Source: Rhodobacteraceae bacterium UBA6197
GTDB taxonomy: Bacteria; Pseudomonadota; Alphaproteobacteria; Rhodobacterales; Rhodobacteraceae
Direction of reading: 5' to 3'
NCBI GenBank assembly: GCA_002422085.1
Contig: DISZ01000018.1
Span: 524,336 to 588,335 of the forward strand
Length of the DNA stretch: 64,000 nucleotides
Below, piece after piece: positions 25,925-35,488 of the stretch (the first letter of the stretch is position 1; every line of letters starts with the position of its first letter). The position numbers were made by a program, and so were the translations under genes. The notes under the pieces are model-generated. The model searched no databases, had not been told where the DNA came from, and saw nothing but the letters and a program-made list of their open reading frames with translations.

Positions 25925-26536
25925 TTAGATCAGCAGGACCTGGGTGCCGATTTTCGCCAGTCCGAACAGTTCCTGAATGTGTTCGTTATAAAGCCCGATG
26001 CAACCGTTTGACGATTTGCGCCCGATCTTGCGGGTGTCGTGGGTGCCGTGAATCCGATAATACTGCCAGCTCAGGTAAAGCGCGTGGGTACCCAGCGGGT
26101 TATCGGGGCCAGCGGGCACGAAGTCGGGCCATTCGGGGTTGCGCTGCTTCATCGCCGGGGTCGGCGACCACGTCGGGCCTAATACCTTGCGGATCACTTC
26201 GGTGCGGCCACGGCGGGTCAGGTCTTCCGAGACCGGGACCGAGGTCGGGTAAAGCTTGTAGATCGTCTGATCCTCGGACCAGAAATGCAACGCGCGCGAC
26301 GTGGTATCGACCAGAATGGCGCCGTTCGTGGTGTTGTCGAAAAAGGGCTGCCAATCCAGCGACCGGAAGCTGGAAATATTGCGCCGCATATTGGTGTTGG
26401 CGTTCTCTTCATGGGTTTCCAGACCCGCGTCGAGTGCATCTTGCGCCCATGCGGGTGCTGCCAGACCGGCCCCCAGAACGGATGCGGCGCCCAGAAAGGC
26501 ACGGCGGTCAAGCGTATTGAAACGCGCTTTGGTCAT
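25925..26536 (-). CDS. L,D-transpeptidase (YkuD family), Tat-exported
   Basis: A 203-residue cell-wall enzyme that makes 3-3 peptide crosslinks or attaches proteins to peptidoglycan. The N-terminus carries a twin-arginine signal, DRRAFLGAASVLGAGLAAPA (about residues 10-29), cut after AWA. The YkuD domain ends with the catalytic motif IHGTHDTRKIGRKSSNGCIG, Cys nucleophile near residue 180. GGAGAG precedes the ATG at 26536. A CAP-domain lipoprotein diverges upstream, and a second L,D-transpeptidase lies just past it. Confidence 0.92.
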   Translation of the reverse strand: MTKARFNTLDRRAFLGAASVLGAGLAAPAWAQDALDAGLETHEENANTNMRRNISSFRSLDWQPFFDNTTNGAILVDTTSRALHFWSEDQTIYKLYPTSVPVSEDLTRRGRTEVIRKVLGPTWSPTPAMKQRNPEWPDFVPAGPDNPLGTHALYLSWQYYRIHGTHDTRKIGRKSSNGCIGLYNEHIQELFGLAKIGTQVLLI

Positions 26537-26713
26537 TCTAACTCTCCATCGCGAACCGGCCACTGCACGCCGGAAGTTGCATGTTCTTTATTGCGCTGCT
26601 GCCGTAGGCGCAAATCAATCTGATGTCATCAGGCCCCCTCACGCAGAGTTGCGTTTGCCCCGTTGCGCGCAACACTGTATGGCTGCGCACTGAAAACTAT
26701 CAGGTGACGCCCC

Positions 26714-27223
26714 ATGACTCGTGTTAAAGGTCTGTTATTGCTTTCGGTTCTGGCGCTGGCCGCGTGTGAACCCACGCAACCGAAATTTGGCCCCGACGGT
26801 CTGCCCCTGCCGCAGGTCTACAAGATTACGCCCTCGGATGAGGGGAAAATCGCCTATCGGGTGCTTGATTCGGCCAATAGTCTGCGCGCGGCGCGCGGTG
26901 CGCCACCCTTGGCGCTGAATGCGCAACTTACCGCCGCGGCCGCCACCCATTCGCGCGACATGGCGGTGCAAAACCGCCCGTGGCACTTTGGTTCTGACGG
27001 CTCGTCACCGCTTTTGCGGGCACAGCGCGCGGGTTACGTGGGAAAGGTTCTGGGCGAGAATATCTCGGAAACCTATGAAACCGAAACCGAGACGATGTCG
27101 GCCTGGATGGGGCTGAACGACACCCGCGACGTGATCTTGAACCCCGAAGCGCGCGATCTGGGCTTTGCCTGGTTTCAAGAGCCCTCGGGCAAGATCTGGT
27201 GGACGCTGGTCACCGGCGGCTAG
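26714..27223 (+). CDS. CAP (SCP/PR1)-domain lipoprotein
   Basis: A 169-residue envelope lipoprotein. The lipobox LALAAC places the lipidated Cys at residue 19. The mature part is a CAP domain with LDSANSLRAARGAPPLALN, THSRDMAVQNRPWHFGSDG, GENIS and the C-terminal NPEARDLGFAWFQEPSGKIW. Bacterial CAP proteins are secreted and often tied to cell-wall or membrane processes; the activity here is unknown. It sits between two L,D-transpeptidase genes, which suggests an envelope role. Confidence 0.9.
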   Translation: MTRVKGLLLLSVLALAACEPTQPKFGPDGLPLPQVYKITPSDEGKIAYRVLDSANSLRAARGAPPLALNAQLTAAAATHSRDMAVQNRPWHFGSDGSSPLLRAQRAGYVGKVLGENISETYETETETMSAWMGLNDTRDVILNPEARDLGFAWFQEPSGKIWWTLVTGG

Positions 27224-27251
27224 GCCGACGGGGGCTGTCACGCGCATCGAC

Positions 27252-27271
27252 CGGGGGCCAACTGGCCCCCG
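27252..27271. terminator. Hairpin between converging CAP and L,D-transpeptidase genes
   Basis: CGGGGGCC, loop AACT, GGCCCCCG, then TTCTC. An 8-base perfect stem with a weak T run, placed between two convergent stops (27223 and 27287), so it may end both transcripts. Confidence 0.55.
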
Positions 27272-27286
27272 TTCTCATGCGTCGTC

Positions 27287-27799
27287 TCAGGGAAAGATGA
27301 TGATCGTCGTGCCGTCGCGCACCATTGCATAGATTTCTTCGATCTCGGCGTCCGTCACGGCGATACACCCTGCGGTCCAGTCCTTGCCGCGACCCTTGTC
27401 CTTTGCCGCGCGGCCATGGATGAAGATGTCGCCGCCCGGCTCCTTGCCAAGCGCAGCGGCCTCGGCCGCGTCGCGGCTGTCGGGGTAGGAGATGCCCAGC
27501 GACAGGTGATAGGCGCTGTTCGGGTTGCGGCGATTTATCAGATAGGCCCCTTCGGGGGTCTTGCCGTCCCCCTCGAACAGTTTCGGGCCGATCGGGTTGC
27601 CACCCAAACCGATCTTGTATTTCTTCAGGACTTTGGTGTCGCCCAGAAGATACATCCGGCGCTTGGCCTTGTAGATCTGTATCTGAGTCACCGGAGGGCC
27701 GTCGTAATGACGGAACTTCGGGCCCCCACCTGCGCCGCGACCGCAGGCGGCCAAAAGGCTGAGTGTTGCCAGACCGGCAAGTATCCCACGTCTGTTCAT
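27287..27799 (-). CDS. L,D-transpeptidase lipoprotein (YkuD family)
   Basis: A 170-residue second YkuD enzyme. The signal TLSLLAACGRG is a lipobox with Cys near residue 20. The catalytic block includes GDIFIHGRA and DWTAGCIAVTDAEIEEIY, with Cys near residue 145. The segment YLINRRNPNSAYHLSLGISY is typical of the ErfK/YbiS-like group. The ATG at 27799 is chosen because it gives the lipoprotein signal; an in-frame extension upstream would bury it. Confidence 0.9.
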   Translation of the reverse strand: MNRRGILAGLATLSLLAACGRGAGGGPKFRHYDGPPVTQIQIYKAKRRMYLLGDTKVLKKYKIGLGGNPIGPKLFEGDGKTPEGAYLINRRNPNSAYHLSLGISYPDSRDAAEAAALGKEPGGDIFIHGRAAKDKGRGKDWTAGCIAVTDAEIEEIYAMVRDGTTIIIFP

Positions 27800-27880
27800 G
27801 AAAGTGTTTTCTCGACTGCTCGGATTATTGTTGGGCAATTCTAGCGCAGCCAAAAGGCGCTGACCAGCGGACACGGCCTT

Positions 27881-29104
27881 TCAGGCACGCGAAAACCGCG
27901 CGACCAGCTCGACATGCGCCGACCAGCGGAACTGATCGATCACATTGACCCAATCCAGCCGGTAGCCGCCGTCGATCAGCGTTCTGGCATCGCGCGCAAA
28001 GGTGACGGGATTGCACGAGACATGGGCGATGACCGGCACCGCACCAGCGGCCAGTTCAGTCACCTGGGCTTCGGCGCCGGCACGCGGCGGGTCGATGACC
28101 ACCGCGTCAAAGCGGGCCAATTCGTCGCGCAAAAGCGGACGGCGGAACAGGTCGCGCACCTGCGAGGTCACGAGTCTTAGCCCGCTTGCCCCGCGCCAGC
28201 CCGCATCCAGTGCGGCGATCATGTCTGCGTCGCCTTCTACCGCGTGAACCTCGGCGTCGCTGGCAAGGGGCAACGCGAAGGTGCCCGAACCGGCGAACAG
28301 ATCGGCGATGTGGCGCGCGGGGCCGACAGCGTCGCGGATGGCGGCCAGAAGGGCTGCCTCGCCGTGCCGGGTCGCTTGCAAGAAGGCGCCGGAAGGGGGC
28401 ACCACATGCGCTGCGCCAAACTGTTGCCCGGCGGGACGACGACTGGCCACGGGCGCACCGTTCCATGACAGGCGGGCAAGATCGGCGGTTTCGGCCAGAC
28501 GGCCGAGGGCCTCGAACAGCGGCGGGTCCAGATCCTTGCCACCCGAGGCCGCAATTTCCACCCCCGCATCCGACAGGGTCAGGGTGAAGGCCACCTCGGC
28601 CTTGCGGCTGGCGCCCAAGGCTGTGGCCTCGCGCAGGGTGGGCAGGCAGGCCAGCAATTCGGGCCGCAGGATCAGGCAATCGGCAAGATCGACCACGGTA
28701 TCCGAGGCGCGGGCGTGAAACCCCACCACGGTGCCTTTCTTGGTGCGCCGCCCGGCCAGCGTGGCGCGGCGCCGCGATCTTGGCGGCGAGGTTTCGATCC
28801 CGCGGAGCGTGGCTTTCAACCCCTGCCCGGCAAGCGCAACGCGCACGACATCGACTTTCCAACTGGCGACGAAACTGTCCGAGGCGTGCTGAAGCGCGCA
28901 GCCACCGCAGGCCCGATAATGCGGGCAAGGCGGGCGCACGCGGTCGGGCGAGGGGGTCAGAATCCGTGGCTGGGCAATTCGGTCACCGACGATCTCGCCC
29001 TCGACGACCTCCGAGGGCAAAGCCATCGCCACATAGACCGGGCCGTTAGGTCCGCGTGCGATGCCATCGGCGTGGAGCGACAGGCGCTGAATGGTCAGGC
29101 TCAT
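27881..29104 (-). CDS. RlmD/TrmA-type RNA 5-methyluridine methyltransferase
   Basis: A 407-residue SAM-dependent tRNA/rRNA uridine methyltransferase. An N-terminal TRAM-like segment (residues 1-55) is followed by iron-sulfur Cys (CPHYRACGGCALQH near residue 60, plus Cys in VDLADCLIL). The Rossmann motif is IADLFAGSGTFALPLA and the catalytic loop is HVSCNPVTFARD near residue 365. Which uridine is modified (RlmC, RlmD or TrmA role) cannot be decided here. The upstream ABC exporter lies in the same direction with a 39-base gap. Confidence 0.88.
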   Translation of the reverse strand: MSLTIQRLSLHADGIARGPNGPVYVAMALPSEVVEGEIVGDRIAQPRILTPSPDRVRPPCPHYRACGGCALQHASDSFVASWKVDVVRVALAGQGLKATLRGIETSPPRSRRRATLAGRRTKKGTVVGFHARASDTVVDLADCLILRPELLACLPTLREATALGASRKAEVAFTLTLSDAGVEIAASGGKDLDPPLFEALGRLAETADLARLSWNGAPVASRRPAGQQFGAAHVVPPSGAFLQATRHGEAALLAAIRDAVGPARHIADLFAGSGTFALPLASDAEVHAVEGDADMIAALDAGWRGASGLRLVTSQVRDLFRRPLLRDELARFDAVVIDPPRAGAEAQVTELAAGAVPVIAHVSCNPVTFARDARTLIDGGYRLDWVNVIDQFRWSAHVELVARFSRA

Positions 29105-29143
29105 TGCGCCATCACCGCGTTCGGCGTCGTGGTCTTGACGGTG

Positions 29144-31009
29144 TCATATCGCATGCCCGGCCCTCATGTCATCGGCCTGCGCCATATCATCATCGGTGCC
29201 GATAAAGCCACCCGATTGGCGGTTCCAGTAGCGGGCATAAAGCCCCGCCTGCGCCAGCAGTTCGGCATGGGTGCCGATTTCGACGATCCGCCCGGCCTCC
29301 ATCACCACGATGCGGTCCATCTCGGACAGGGTCGAAAGCCGATGCGCGATGGCCAGGACCGTCTTGCCACGCATGATCCGATGCAGCGCGGACTGGATCG
29401 AGGCTTCGACCTCGCTGTCCAGCGCGCTTGTGGCCTCGTCCAGCACAAGGATCGGCGCATCCTTTAAGAACGCGCGGGCCAAAGCGATGCGCTGGCGCTG
29501 GCCGCCCGAAAGCTTGACCCCGCGTTCGCCCAGATTGGCGTCATAGCCGCGGTTGCCAAGGTGATCGACAAGCGCTTCGATAAACGCATGTGCTTCGGCG
29601 GCGCGGGCGGCGGCGATGACCTCGTCCATGCTGGCATCCGGACGGCCATAAAGGATATTCTCGCGTGCCGAGCGGTTGAACATGGCGGTTTCTTGCGTGA
29701 CCATGCCGATGTTGCGGCGCAGGCTTTCCTGCGTCACCTCGCGCAGATCCTGTCCGTCAATCATCACGCGTCCCGCCTCGGTGTCGTAGAGCCGCAGCAA
29801 CAGCGCCACCAGCGTGGATTTCCCTGCCCCCGAAGCCCCTACGATGCCCAGCCGTTCGCCGGGTGCGATGGTCAGAGTGATGCCGTCGACGCCGCCGGTC
29901 TTGCGGCCATAGGCAAAGCGCACGCCGTCAAAGCGGATCTGGCCGGTGACTCGGGTCAGGTCATGCGCATCCGGCGCATCGTTCAGCGTATGCGGCGGCG
30001 TCAGGGTGTGCATCCCGTCCTCGACCTCGCCGACCGAACCCCAGATCCCCATCAGCGACATGCTGACCCAACCGGTCATCTGCGCGATGCGGATCGAGAT
30101 GGCCCCGGCGCTGGCAATCGCGCCCGCGGTGGCGGCACCTTGTTGCCACAAAAGCAAGGTGCCGCCGACCAGCAGCACCGGCAGCAGCCCGGCAAGTGCC
30201 ATCAGCGCCAGCCGAAACCACGTCGCGACGACGCCAAAATCCAATGCGCGTTCACGAAACCCGGCCATGGCCGACAGGGCGGCGCGGTCTTCGTGGCGGG
30301 CATGGGCGAACAGCTTGACGGTCTTGATATTTGTAATCGTATCAACCACTTGCCCCGTGACCATCGCCCGGGCCGAGGCCCGCGCCGCCGATTTTCCGCG
30401 CACACGGGGCAAGAACCAGCGGATCAGCGCCAGATAGGCCAGCATCCAGACGCTTAGCCCCACCGCCGCCCAGCCGTCGATCGCCAGCAGGAAAATCGCC
30501 GACCCGGCCACCGAGGCCAGCGCGAAGGCGGCCGTGTTGATCATTTCCGAAACGACATCGGTCACCGCCCGCGCGGTCTGCATCTGCTTTTGCGCAATGC
30601 GCCCGGCAAAGTCGTTGTCAAAGAAGGTCACGGCCTGCCCCATGGTCCAGCGGTGCAGCCGCGACAAGACCAAGGGCATCACATTCGGGTTTATCAGCAC
30701 GTTCGACGCTGCCGACGACAGGCCAAAGGTCACCGGCCGCGCAATCAGGTAGAACCCCGCAAACCCCGCGATCAGCGACCAGTTGTCGCTGAAGACCTGT
30801 GCCGGCGGGCTGGCAAGGGCCGCGTCGATCACCCAGCCCAGCAGCAGCGCCGAAACCACCTCCATCGACCCGGCCAGCGCCGAGGCGCCCGCCGCCAGCC
30901 AGAGCGCAGGCCAAGCCCCGGCCAGACACCAGCGGAAGAACGCCCCCAGCGTTTGCGGGGGCGGGCCGTCGGCGGGACGGAAGGCATCAATCGTCGCGGT
31001 CGTATTCAT
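29144..31009 (-). CDS. ABC exporter, fused membrane and ATPase domains
   Basis: A 621-residue half-transporter of the MsbA/multidrug class. Six membrane helices lie in residues 25-330. The ATPase (about 355-595) has Walker A GIVGASGAGKST, Q-loop VTQETAMFNR, signature LSGGQRQRIALARA, Walker B ILVLDEATSALD and switch His in IAHRLSTLSE. It should work as a homodimer. The substrate is not deducible. The last 25 residues are an acidic Asp/Met tail. Confidence 0.92.
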   Translation of the reverse strand: MNTTATIDAFRPADGPPPQTLGAFFRWCLAGAWPALWLAAGASALAGSMEVVSALLLGWVIDAALASPPAQVFSDNWSLIAGFAGFYLIARPVTFGLSSAASNVLINPNVMPLVLSRLHRWTMGQAVTFFDNDFAGRIAQKQMQTARAVTDVVSEMINTAAFALASVAGSAIFLLAIDGWAAVGLSVWMLAYLALIRWFLPRVRGKSAARASARAMVTGQVVDTITNIKTVKLFAHARHEDRAALSAMAGFRERALDFGVVATWFRLALMALAGLLPVLLVGGTLLLWQQGAATAGAIASAGAISIRIAQMTGWVSMSLMGIWGSVGEVEDGMHTLTPPHTLNDAPDAHDLTRVTGQIRFDGVRFAYGRKTGGVDGITLTIAPGERLGIVGASGAGKSTLVALLLRLYDTEAGRVMIDGQDLREVTQESLRRNIGMVTQETAMFNRSARENILYGRPDASMDEVIAAARAAEAHAFIEALVDHLGNRGYDANLGERGVKLSGGQRQRIALARAFLKDAPILVLDEATSALDSEVEASIQSALHRIMRGKTVLAIAHRLSTLSEMDRIVVMEAGRIVEIGTHAELLAQAGLYARYWNRQSGGFIGTDDDMAQADDMRAGHAI

Positions 31010-31057
31010 TCTGGGTCCAGATATAGGCGGATGTCGCGGAAGGCGAAAGCCGCCCCA

Positions 31058-32203
31058 TCAGCGCAACAGCTCATCTCGCGTCAGCGTGAACCCCGAGGCC
31101 AGCCAGCGGGCCTCGAGGTCTCGCAGGCGTTGACCAAGGGCCGGCCCTTGCAGCGCGGGCATCAGATCGGCGGCACTGATCGGAAAACGCGCCGCCGCAC
31201 CGCGATTGGCGGCTTCGGTCCAGCCCTCGGGCAGGGGCATCTCCAACAACGCCGCGCGCACCAAGAGCGCATCCCGCGCGGCCGCTGCGCCCAGCCGATA
31301 GCCCAGCGTTCCCGCATCTTCGAGACTGCCGGTCGCGGTTTGCAGTGCCTCAAGCTGGCGGACTTCGGCGGTTGGCAGACGCAGCGCCTCGATTTGTCCG
31401 GTGCCGCCCAGAACGGCAAGACGGCGGATAAAATCGGGCTTCAACCCGGCTTCGAGATGCACCAGAGGGGCCAGCGCGCGCGCCGTCGCGCCCGGCAGCG
31501 TCTGGGCCAGAACGCCGCTGATCTCCATCGAGGCCAGTGCCGGGGCCGGATCGGGGGCGGTCAGCAGCTTGTGCATTTCCGCGCCGATACGTTCGCGCGA
31601 CAGGGTGGTGATCCCCTCGGCATGGGTGGCGCAGGCGGCCAGGGCATCGGGGTCCGGCCCATTGGCCGGATCGCCATACCATGCGGTAAAGCGAAAGAAG
31701 CGCAAAATACGCAGATAGTCTTCGCGGATCCGGTCCTCGGGGGCGCCGACAAAGCGCAAACGCCGGGCGACAAGGTCTGCCAGACCGCTTTCCAAAGGGT
31801 CCAGCACCCGGCCATCGGCACGGGCATAAAGCGCGTTCATGGTAAAGTCGCGGCGGGCGGCGTCTTCTTCGATCAGCGCGGAAAAGGCGACGGTCGCGTG
31901 CCGGCCAAAGGTTTCGACATCGCGCCGAAAGGTGGTGACCTCGTGCGGAATATGGTCGGCCAGCACCGTTACGGTGCCATGCGCCACGCCGGTCGGTATC
32001 GGCCGCAGCCCGGCACCGCGGGCCAGCGCCATGACCTCGGCCGGCAGCGCGTCAGTGGCGATGTCGATATCGGCGACCGGCTGGCCCAGCAACGCATTGC
32101 GCACGCAGCCACCAACCAGATAGGCCTGATGCCCGGCACTGGTCAGCATATGCAGCACTTTTTGTGTGCTCGGTGTTGAGATCCACTCGCCGGTAATCTT
32201 CAT
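31058..32203 (-). CDS. tRNA CCA nucleotidyltransferase / poly(A) polymerase family
   Basis: A 381-residue class II nucleotidyltransferase. Catalytic head: LVGGCVRNALLGQPVADIDI with its Asp pair, then RRDFTMNALY and EDRIREDYLRILRFFRF. It is most likely the CCA-adding enzyme that builds or repairs tRNA 3' ends, although poly(A) polymerase has the same signature. It overlaps the Nudix gene upstream by four bases (ATGA-type), and both lie in a minus-strand series with hslO. Confidence 0.9.
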   Translation of the reverse strand: MKITGEWISTPSTQKVLHMLTSAGHQAYLVGGCVRNALLGQPVADIDIATDALPAEVMALARGAGLRPIPTGVAHGTVTVLADHIPHEVTTFRRDVETFGRHATVAFSALIEEDAARRDFTMNALYARADGRVLDPLESGLADLVARRLRFVGAPEDRIREDYLRILRFFRFTAWYGDPANGPDPDALAACATHAEGITTLSRERIGAEMHKLLTAPDPAPALASMEISGVLAQTLPGATARALAPLVHLEAGLKPDFIRRLAVLGGTGQIEALRLPTAEVRQLEALQTATGSLEDAGTLGYRLGAAAARDALLVRAALLEMPLPEGWTEAANRGAAARFPISAADLMPALQGPALGQRLRDLEARWLASGFTLTRDELLR

Positions 32204-32799
32204 GGTGCGGCCATCCTGTCTGCCAGCGCGCGCAGTATACGCGCGGTGGCCCCCCAGATGTAATAGGGGCCATAGGGGGCCGCATAGTAGTGGCGTTCGT
32301 GTCCCAGCCAGATCCGGCTTTCGATCCGGAAAGAGCCGGGGTTGGCGACATGGGCCAGAGGAACGGTAAACACCTCTTCGACCTCGCCCGCCTCGGGGAT
32401 CGGGATGAAGGGCGCGCGGATCCGGGCCAGAACCGGGGTTACCAGAAAGCCGGTGACGGTTTCATGGGCGTCAAGCGTGCCCAGCACCTCGACATTGGCG
32501 GGGTCAAGGCCGACTTCCTCATGTGCCTCGCGCAGCGCAGCACCAATCGGGCCATCGTCGCCCGGATCGACCTTGCCGCCGGGAAAGGCGATCTGGCCGG
32601 GATGATGACGCAGATGCGACGACCGCTTGGTCAGCAGCAGCGCCGTGCCCAGGGCGGTTTCGGCAAAGGCCACCAGCACGCCGGCCGGGCGCAGCCGCCG
32701 CCCCACGGGCAGCACGGTGCCGGGGTTCAGGTCGTAGTCCGACGATGGCCGCCCCGGCCGCGCCAAAGCCGCAATCACCGGGGCAAGCGGATCAGTCAT
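32200..32799 (-). CDS. CoA pyrophosphatase (Nudix)
   Basis: A 199-residue Nudix hydrolase. The CoA-pyrophosphatase signature LLTKRSSHLRHHPGQIAFPG leads into the Nudix box GGKVDPGDDGPIGAALREAH with EEVG. Such enzymes cut CoA or related dinucleotides to phosphopantetheine and ADP. The ATG at 32799 overlaps the hslO stop by eight bases and marks the family start (MTDPLAPVIAALARPG). Confidence 0.9.
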   Translation of the reverse strand: MTDPLAPVIAALARPGRPSSDYDLNPGTVLPVGRRLRPAGVLVAFAETALGTALLLTKRSSHLRHHPGQIAFPGGKVDPGDDGPIGAALREAHEEVGLDPANVEVLGTLDAHETVTGFLVTPVLARIRAPFIPIPEAGEVEEVFTVPLAHVANPGSFRIESRIWLGHERHYYAAPYGPYYIWGATARILRALADRMAAP

Positions 32800-33808
32800 T
32801 GTCGGGCGCGAGCGGCGTGCCATCGGCGGCGATGGTTGCCTCATAGCCAAGCGAGCGCGGGTCGAATTCGTAATGCGCGCCGCAAAACTGGCAGTCGGCG
32901 GTCAGTGTGCCGTCGGGGGTGGTCATCGTCATGATCTCTTCTTGCGAATAGATGCCCAGCGAATTGCGCACCCTCTCTGCCGAGCATGAACAGCCGAACT
33001 CGACCGGCTGGGCGTCAAAGACGCGGGGTCCCTCTTCGTGGAAAAGCCGGATCAGCAAATCGGTCGGATGCACCGAGGGTCCGATCAGTTCGATGTCTTC
33101 GACCGTATCCAGCAGCAGGTTGGCGCGGTTCCAGTTTTCGCTTTCCCGGCCTTGCAAGATATCTGCACCCTCAAGCAGCCCTCCCTCGCCCGATCCGCCG
33201 CCCGAGGCGAAGAAGGGCGCGGATTTGGGCATGTGCTGCAGCATCATCCCGCCGGCGCGCCAGCGTTCCGGCTGGCCCGGCAGGGTCGAGCGGCCATAGG
33301 ACAGCGCAAACCGCGTCGGCAGTTGTTCGGACTGCGCGAAATAGGTGGCGGCGCAGGCGGCAAGCGAGCCCCCCGCCAAGGGGGTGATGCCCTGATAGGG
33401 GGTCATGCCCGCGCCCTGATCGATCAGCACGGCAAAGTAGCCCTCGCCGATCTGGTCGAACGGCGGCGCCTCGGTCAGACCCTCGGCGTCATAGCTGGCC
33501 CAGCCGCGGATCCGGGCAGGGGCGCCCGCTTCGGTCGGGCCGTAATAATCGGTGGCGATGATCTTGATCGCACCGGAACCCCGAATTTGCAGGCTCAGCT
33601 TCCAGCGCAGCTTGATGGTCTGGCCGATCAGCGCCGTCAACAGCGCAGCCTCGGCCACCAGCGCCTCGATGACGGGGGGATAGTCGTGCTGACGCAGCAC
33701 CCGCTCCAACAGCCCATCCAGCCGTGCGACCCGGCCCCGGATATCCGAGTGGTCAAGCTGGAATGGCAGGACGGTATCATCCCAGGCGATTTGCGAAAGC
33801 GTGGTCAT
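32792..33808 (-). CDS. hslO: Redox-regulated chaperone Hsp33
   Basis: A 338-residue holdase that becomes active when its zinc Cys oxidise. The redox switch is complete: CSC near residue 290 and CQFC near residue 320. The family N-terminus DDTVLPFQLDHSDIRGRVAR follows the ATG at 33808, and AAGGAA sits before it. It is somewhat longer than E. coli Hsp33, with a Gly-rich insert FFASGGGSGEGGLLEGAD in the middle. It heads a minus-strand series with the Nudix and CCA genes. Confidence 0.93.
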   Translation of the reverse strand: MTTLSQIAWDDTVLPFQLDHSDIRGRVARLDGLLERVLRQHDYPPVIEALVAEAALLTALIGQTIKLRWKLSLQIRGSGAIKIIATDYYGPTEAGAPARIRGWASYDAEGLTEAPPFDQIGEGYFAVLIDQGAGMTPYQGITPLAGGSLAACAATYFAQSEQLPTRFALSYGRSTLPGQPERWRAGGMMLQHMPKSAPFFASGGGSGEGGLLEGADILQGRESENWNRANLLLDTVEDIELIGPSVHPTDLLIRLFHEEGPRVFDAQPVEFGCSCSAERVRNSLGIYSQEEIMTMTTPDGTLTADCQFCGAHYEFDPRSLGYEATIAADGTPLAPDND

Positions 33809-33912
33809 TGGCGTTTCCTTGGGAGATTTTAGAGCGGGGCTTTTCCTGGGCGCGTTGGGCTGGCATACCGCGCCTATATAGGTGCCGCAACCGCACACCC
33901 AAGGGCAAGAGC

Positions 33913-34362
33913 ATGATCCGCAGATTTGGCGAACCTGTCGTAACCGGGCAGCGATACGGGCTAAGGCCCGGCGCATACGGCGTGCTGATGCTGGGAAACC
34001 AGGTTCTGCTGACGCATCAGTCCGAGCCGAAACCCGAATACCAGTTGCCCGGTGGCGGGATCGACCCCGGCGAAAGCCCGATCCGCGCCTTGCACCGCGA
34101 AGTATTCGAGGAAACCGGTTGGAGCATCGCCGACCCGCGTCGGATCGGGGCGTTCCGGCGCTTTGCCTATATGCCGGAATATGACCGTTGGGCGGAAAAG
34201 CTGTGCATCATCTATCGCGCCCGCCCGGTGCGCCGTATGGGACCGCCGACTGAACCGGCGCATCACGCGGTATGGATGGACCCGCGCAAGGCGGCGATGC
34301 TGTTGGGCAATGCGGGCGATCGGCATTTCCTGATGCAGGCCATGCGTATGGCAAGCCGCTGA
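33913..34362 (+). CDS. Nudix hydrolase
   Basis: A 149-residue Nudix protein. The box reads GGGIDPGESPIRALHREVFE with ETG (about residues 48-70). The segment QRYGLRPGAYGVLMLGNQVL before it and the Arg-rich RIGAFRRFAYMPEYDRWAEK after it belong to a family common in Rhodobacterales whose substrate I do not know. AAGGGCAAG precedes the ATG. It diverges from hslO. Confidence 0.88.
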   Translation: MIRRFGEPVVTGQRYGLRPGAYGVLMLGNQVLLTHQSEPKPEYQLPGGGIDPGESPIRALHREVFEETGWSIADPRRIGAFRRFAYMPEYDRWAEKLCIIYRARPVRRMGPPTEPAHHAVWMDPRKAAMLLGNAGDRHFLMQAMRMASR

Positions 34363-35488
34363 GACACCCAACCAGACCCCTGTTTTCGCGCAATCATTTG
34401 CCGTTCTTGGCAAAGCCGCGGCCGCGGTTCTGGTCGCTACAAAAAGCGGGCCAATCTGGCCATGGTCACTGAGTCACAGCAGTATTGTGGTCAAGTCGGT
34501 GGGTTTTTCGTCCGCGAGGACATGGGCCGTTTGTCGCTATCGGTATCGTGACCCGCGCGCGCTGAAGGGGCTTGCTGGACGGCGTGGGCCTTGGTCAGCC
34601 ATGCCCGCGCGATTTGCACCGGGGGTGTTGGCGATCTTGGCCAAAGCATGCGGTTGTTTTCTGGTGCAATCCGCGAACGTTCGACCCTTCCCAGTAGGCG
34701 CGTGGCAAAGGCCGCCCGCTTTGCGCGCATGGTCACACGAGTTGTGGAAAACCAGTTCAATCGGTCCGCGACCCTGAACTGGCCGGAATGGGCAGGAGAT
34801 TATTCTGACACGCTGCACGAACTCTGGCTTGCAGCAACAGGTGCTGAAGGCGCCCGAAGATAGGCGGAATTGCAAGGCGCTGATTTCGCCGATGCACGGC
34901 ACGGTCAACATGCGGTCGAGCAGCTCTGTTGGCGGCATGACGCGTTCGGCTGAACAGATCGTGCAGATCAATTCGCGGATTGAAAGGGCCGTCATTGAAG
35001 CGCGGATCAAGCCGGAAGGCATTGCAGGCGTCAAATCGGCGCAGGACGCGACGATCCAGCCGGCGGCCTGCAGCTATTGGATTTACGGTTTGCGCCTGGG
35101 TCTGGTGCACTTTGTTCTTGTCGACACGTTCAAGGATGAACGCAAACCCTGTGGCGATACGCGTGGCAGGGGGATCCGCGGTGCAATGTGACGCTGCGGT
35201 TTGATCCGGCATAGCTGGCCAAACGCCACCACAACCTTGAATTACGCCCCGACAGGCGGCCACGGGTCAAATTCCGCACGCGCGAAAAGCCGGTTCTGCG
35301 GTATCCGGCAAAGCCGCCTGCCAAAGCCCGCGAGGCCCTGTGCGAGCCAAAGGCCCGACAGAGCGTGGCGTCTCTATCTTGTGCGTCTCGCCTTCGTGCC
35401 AAACCGAAATCCGGTGTCTGAATTCGGCAAATGGCCGATTTCAAACCAGATGCAGAAAGGCTGCGGCTTTGCGGCCCGGCAAGCCGTC
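34363..35488. other. Gene-poor stretch, probably decayed sequence
   Basis: About 1.1 kb with no gene I can support. Open frames occur on both strands but are short, overlap each other and lack ribosome sites. On the minus strand, bases 34911-34867 encode MLTVPCIGEISALQF, reminiscent of the helix-hairpin-helix of IS110-type transposases (TVPGVGPxxAL). Stops lie on both sides and nothing else of such a protein is recognisable, so this is only a hint of an insertion-sequence relic. No clear inverted repeats or target duplications were seen. Confidence 0.4.

Noticed and set aside
34867..34911. IS110 transposase gene
   Set aside because: Only one 15-residue resemblance, with no DEDD residues, no ends and stops nearby. 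Kept only as a hint within the gene-poor stretch.
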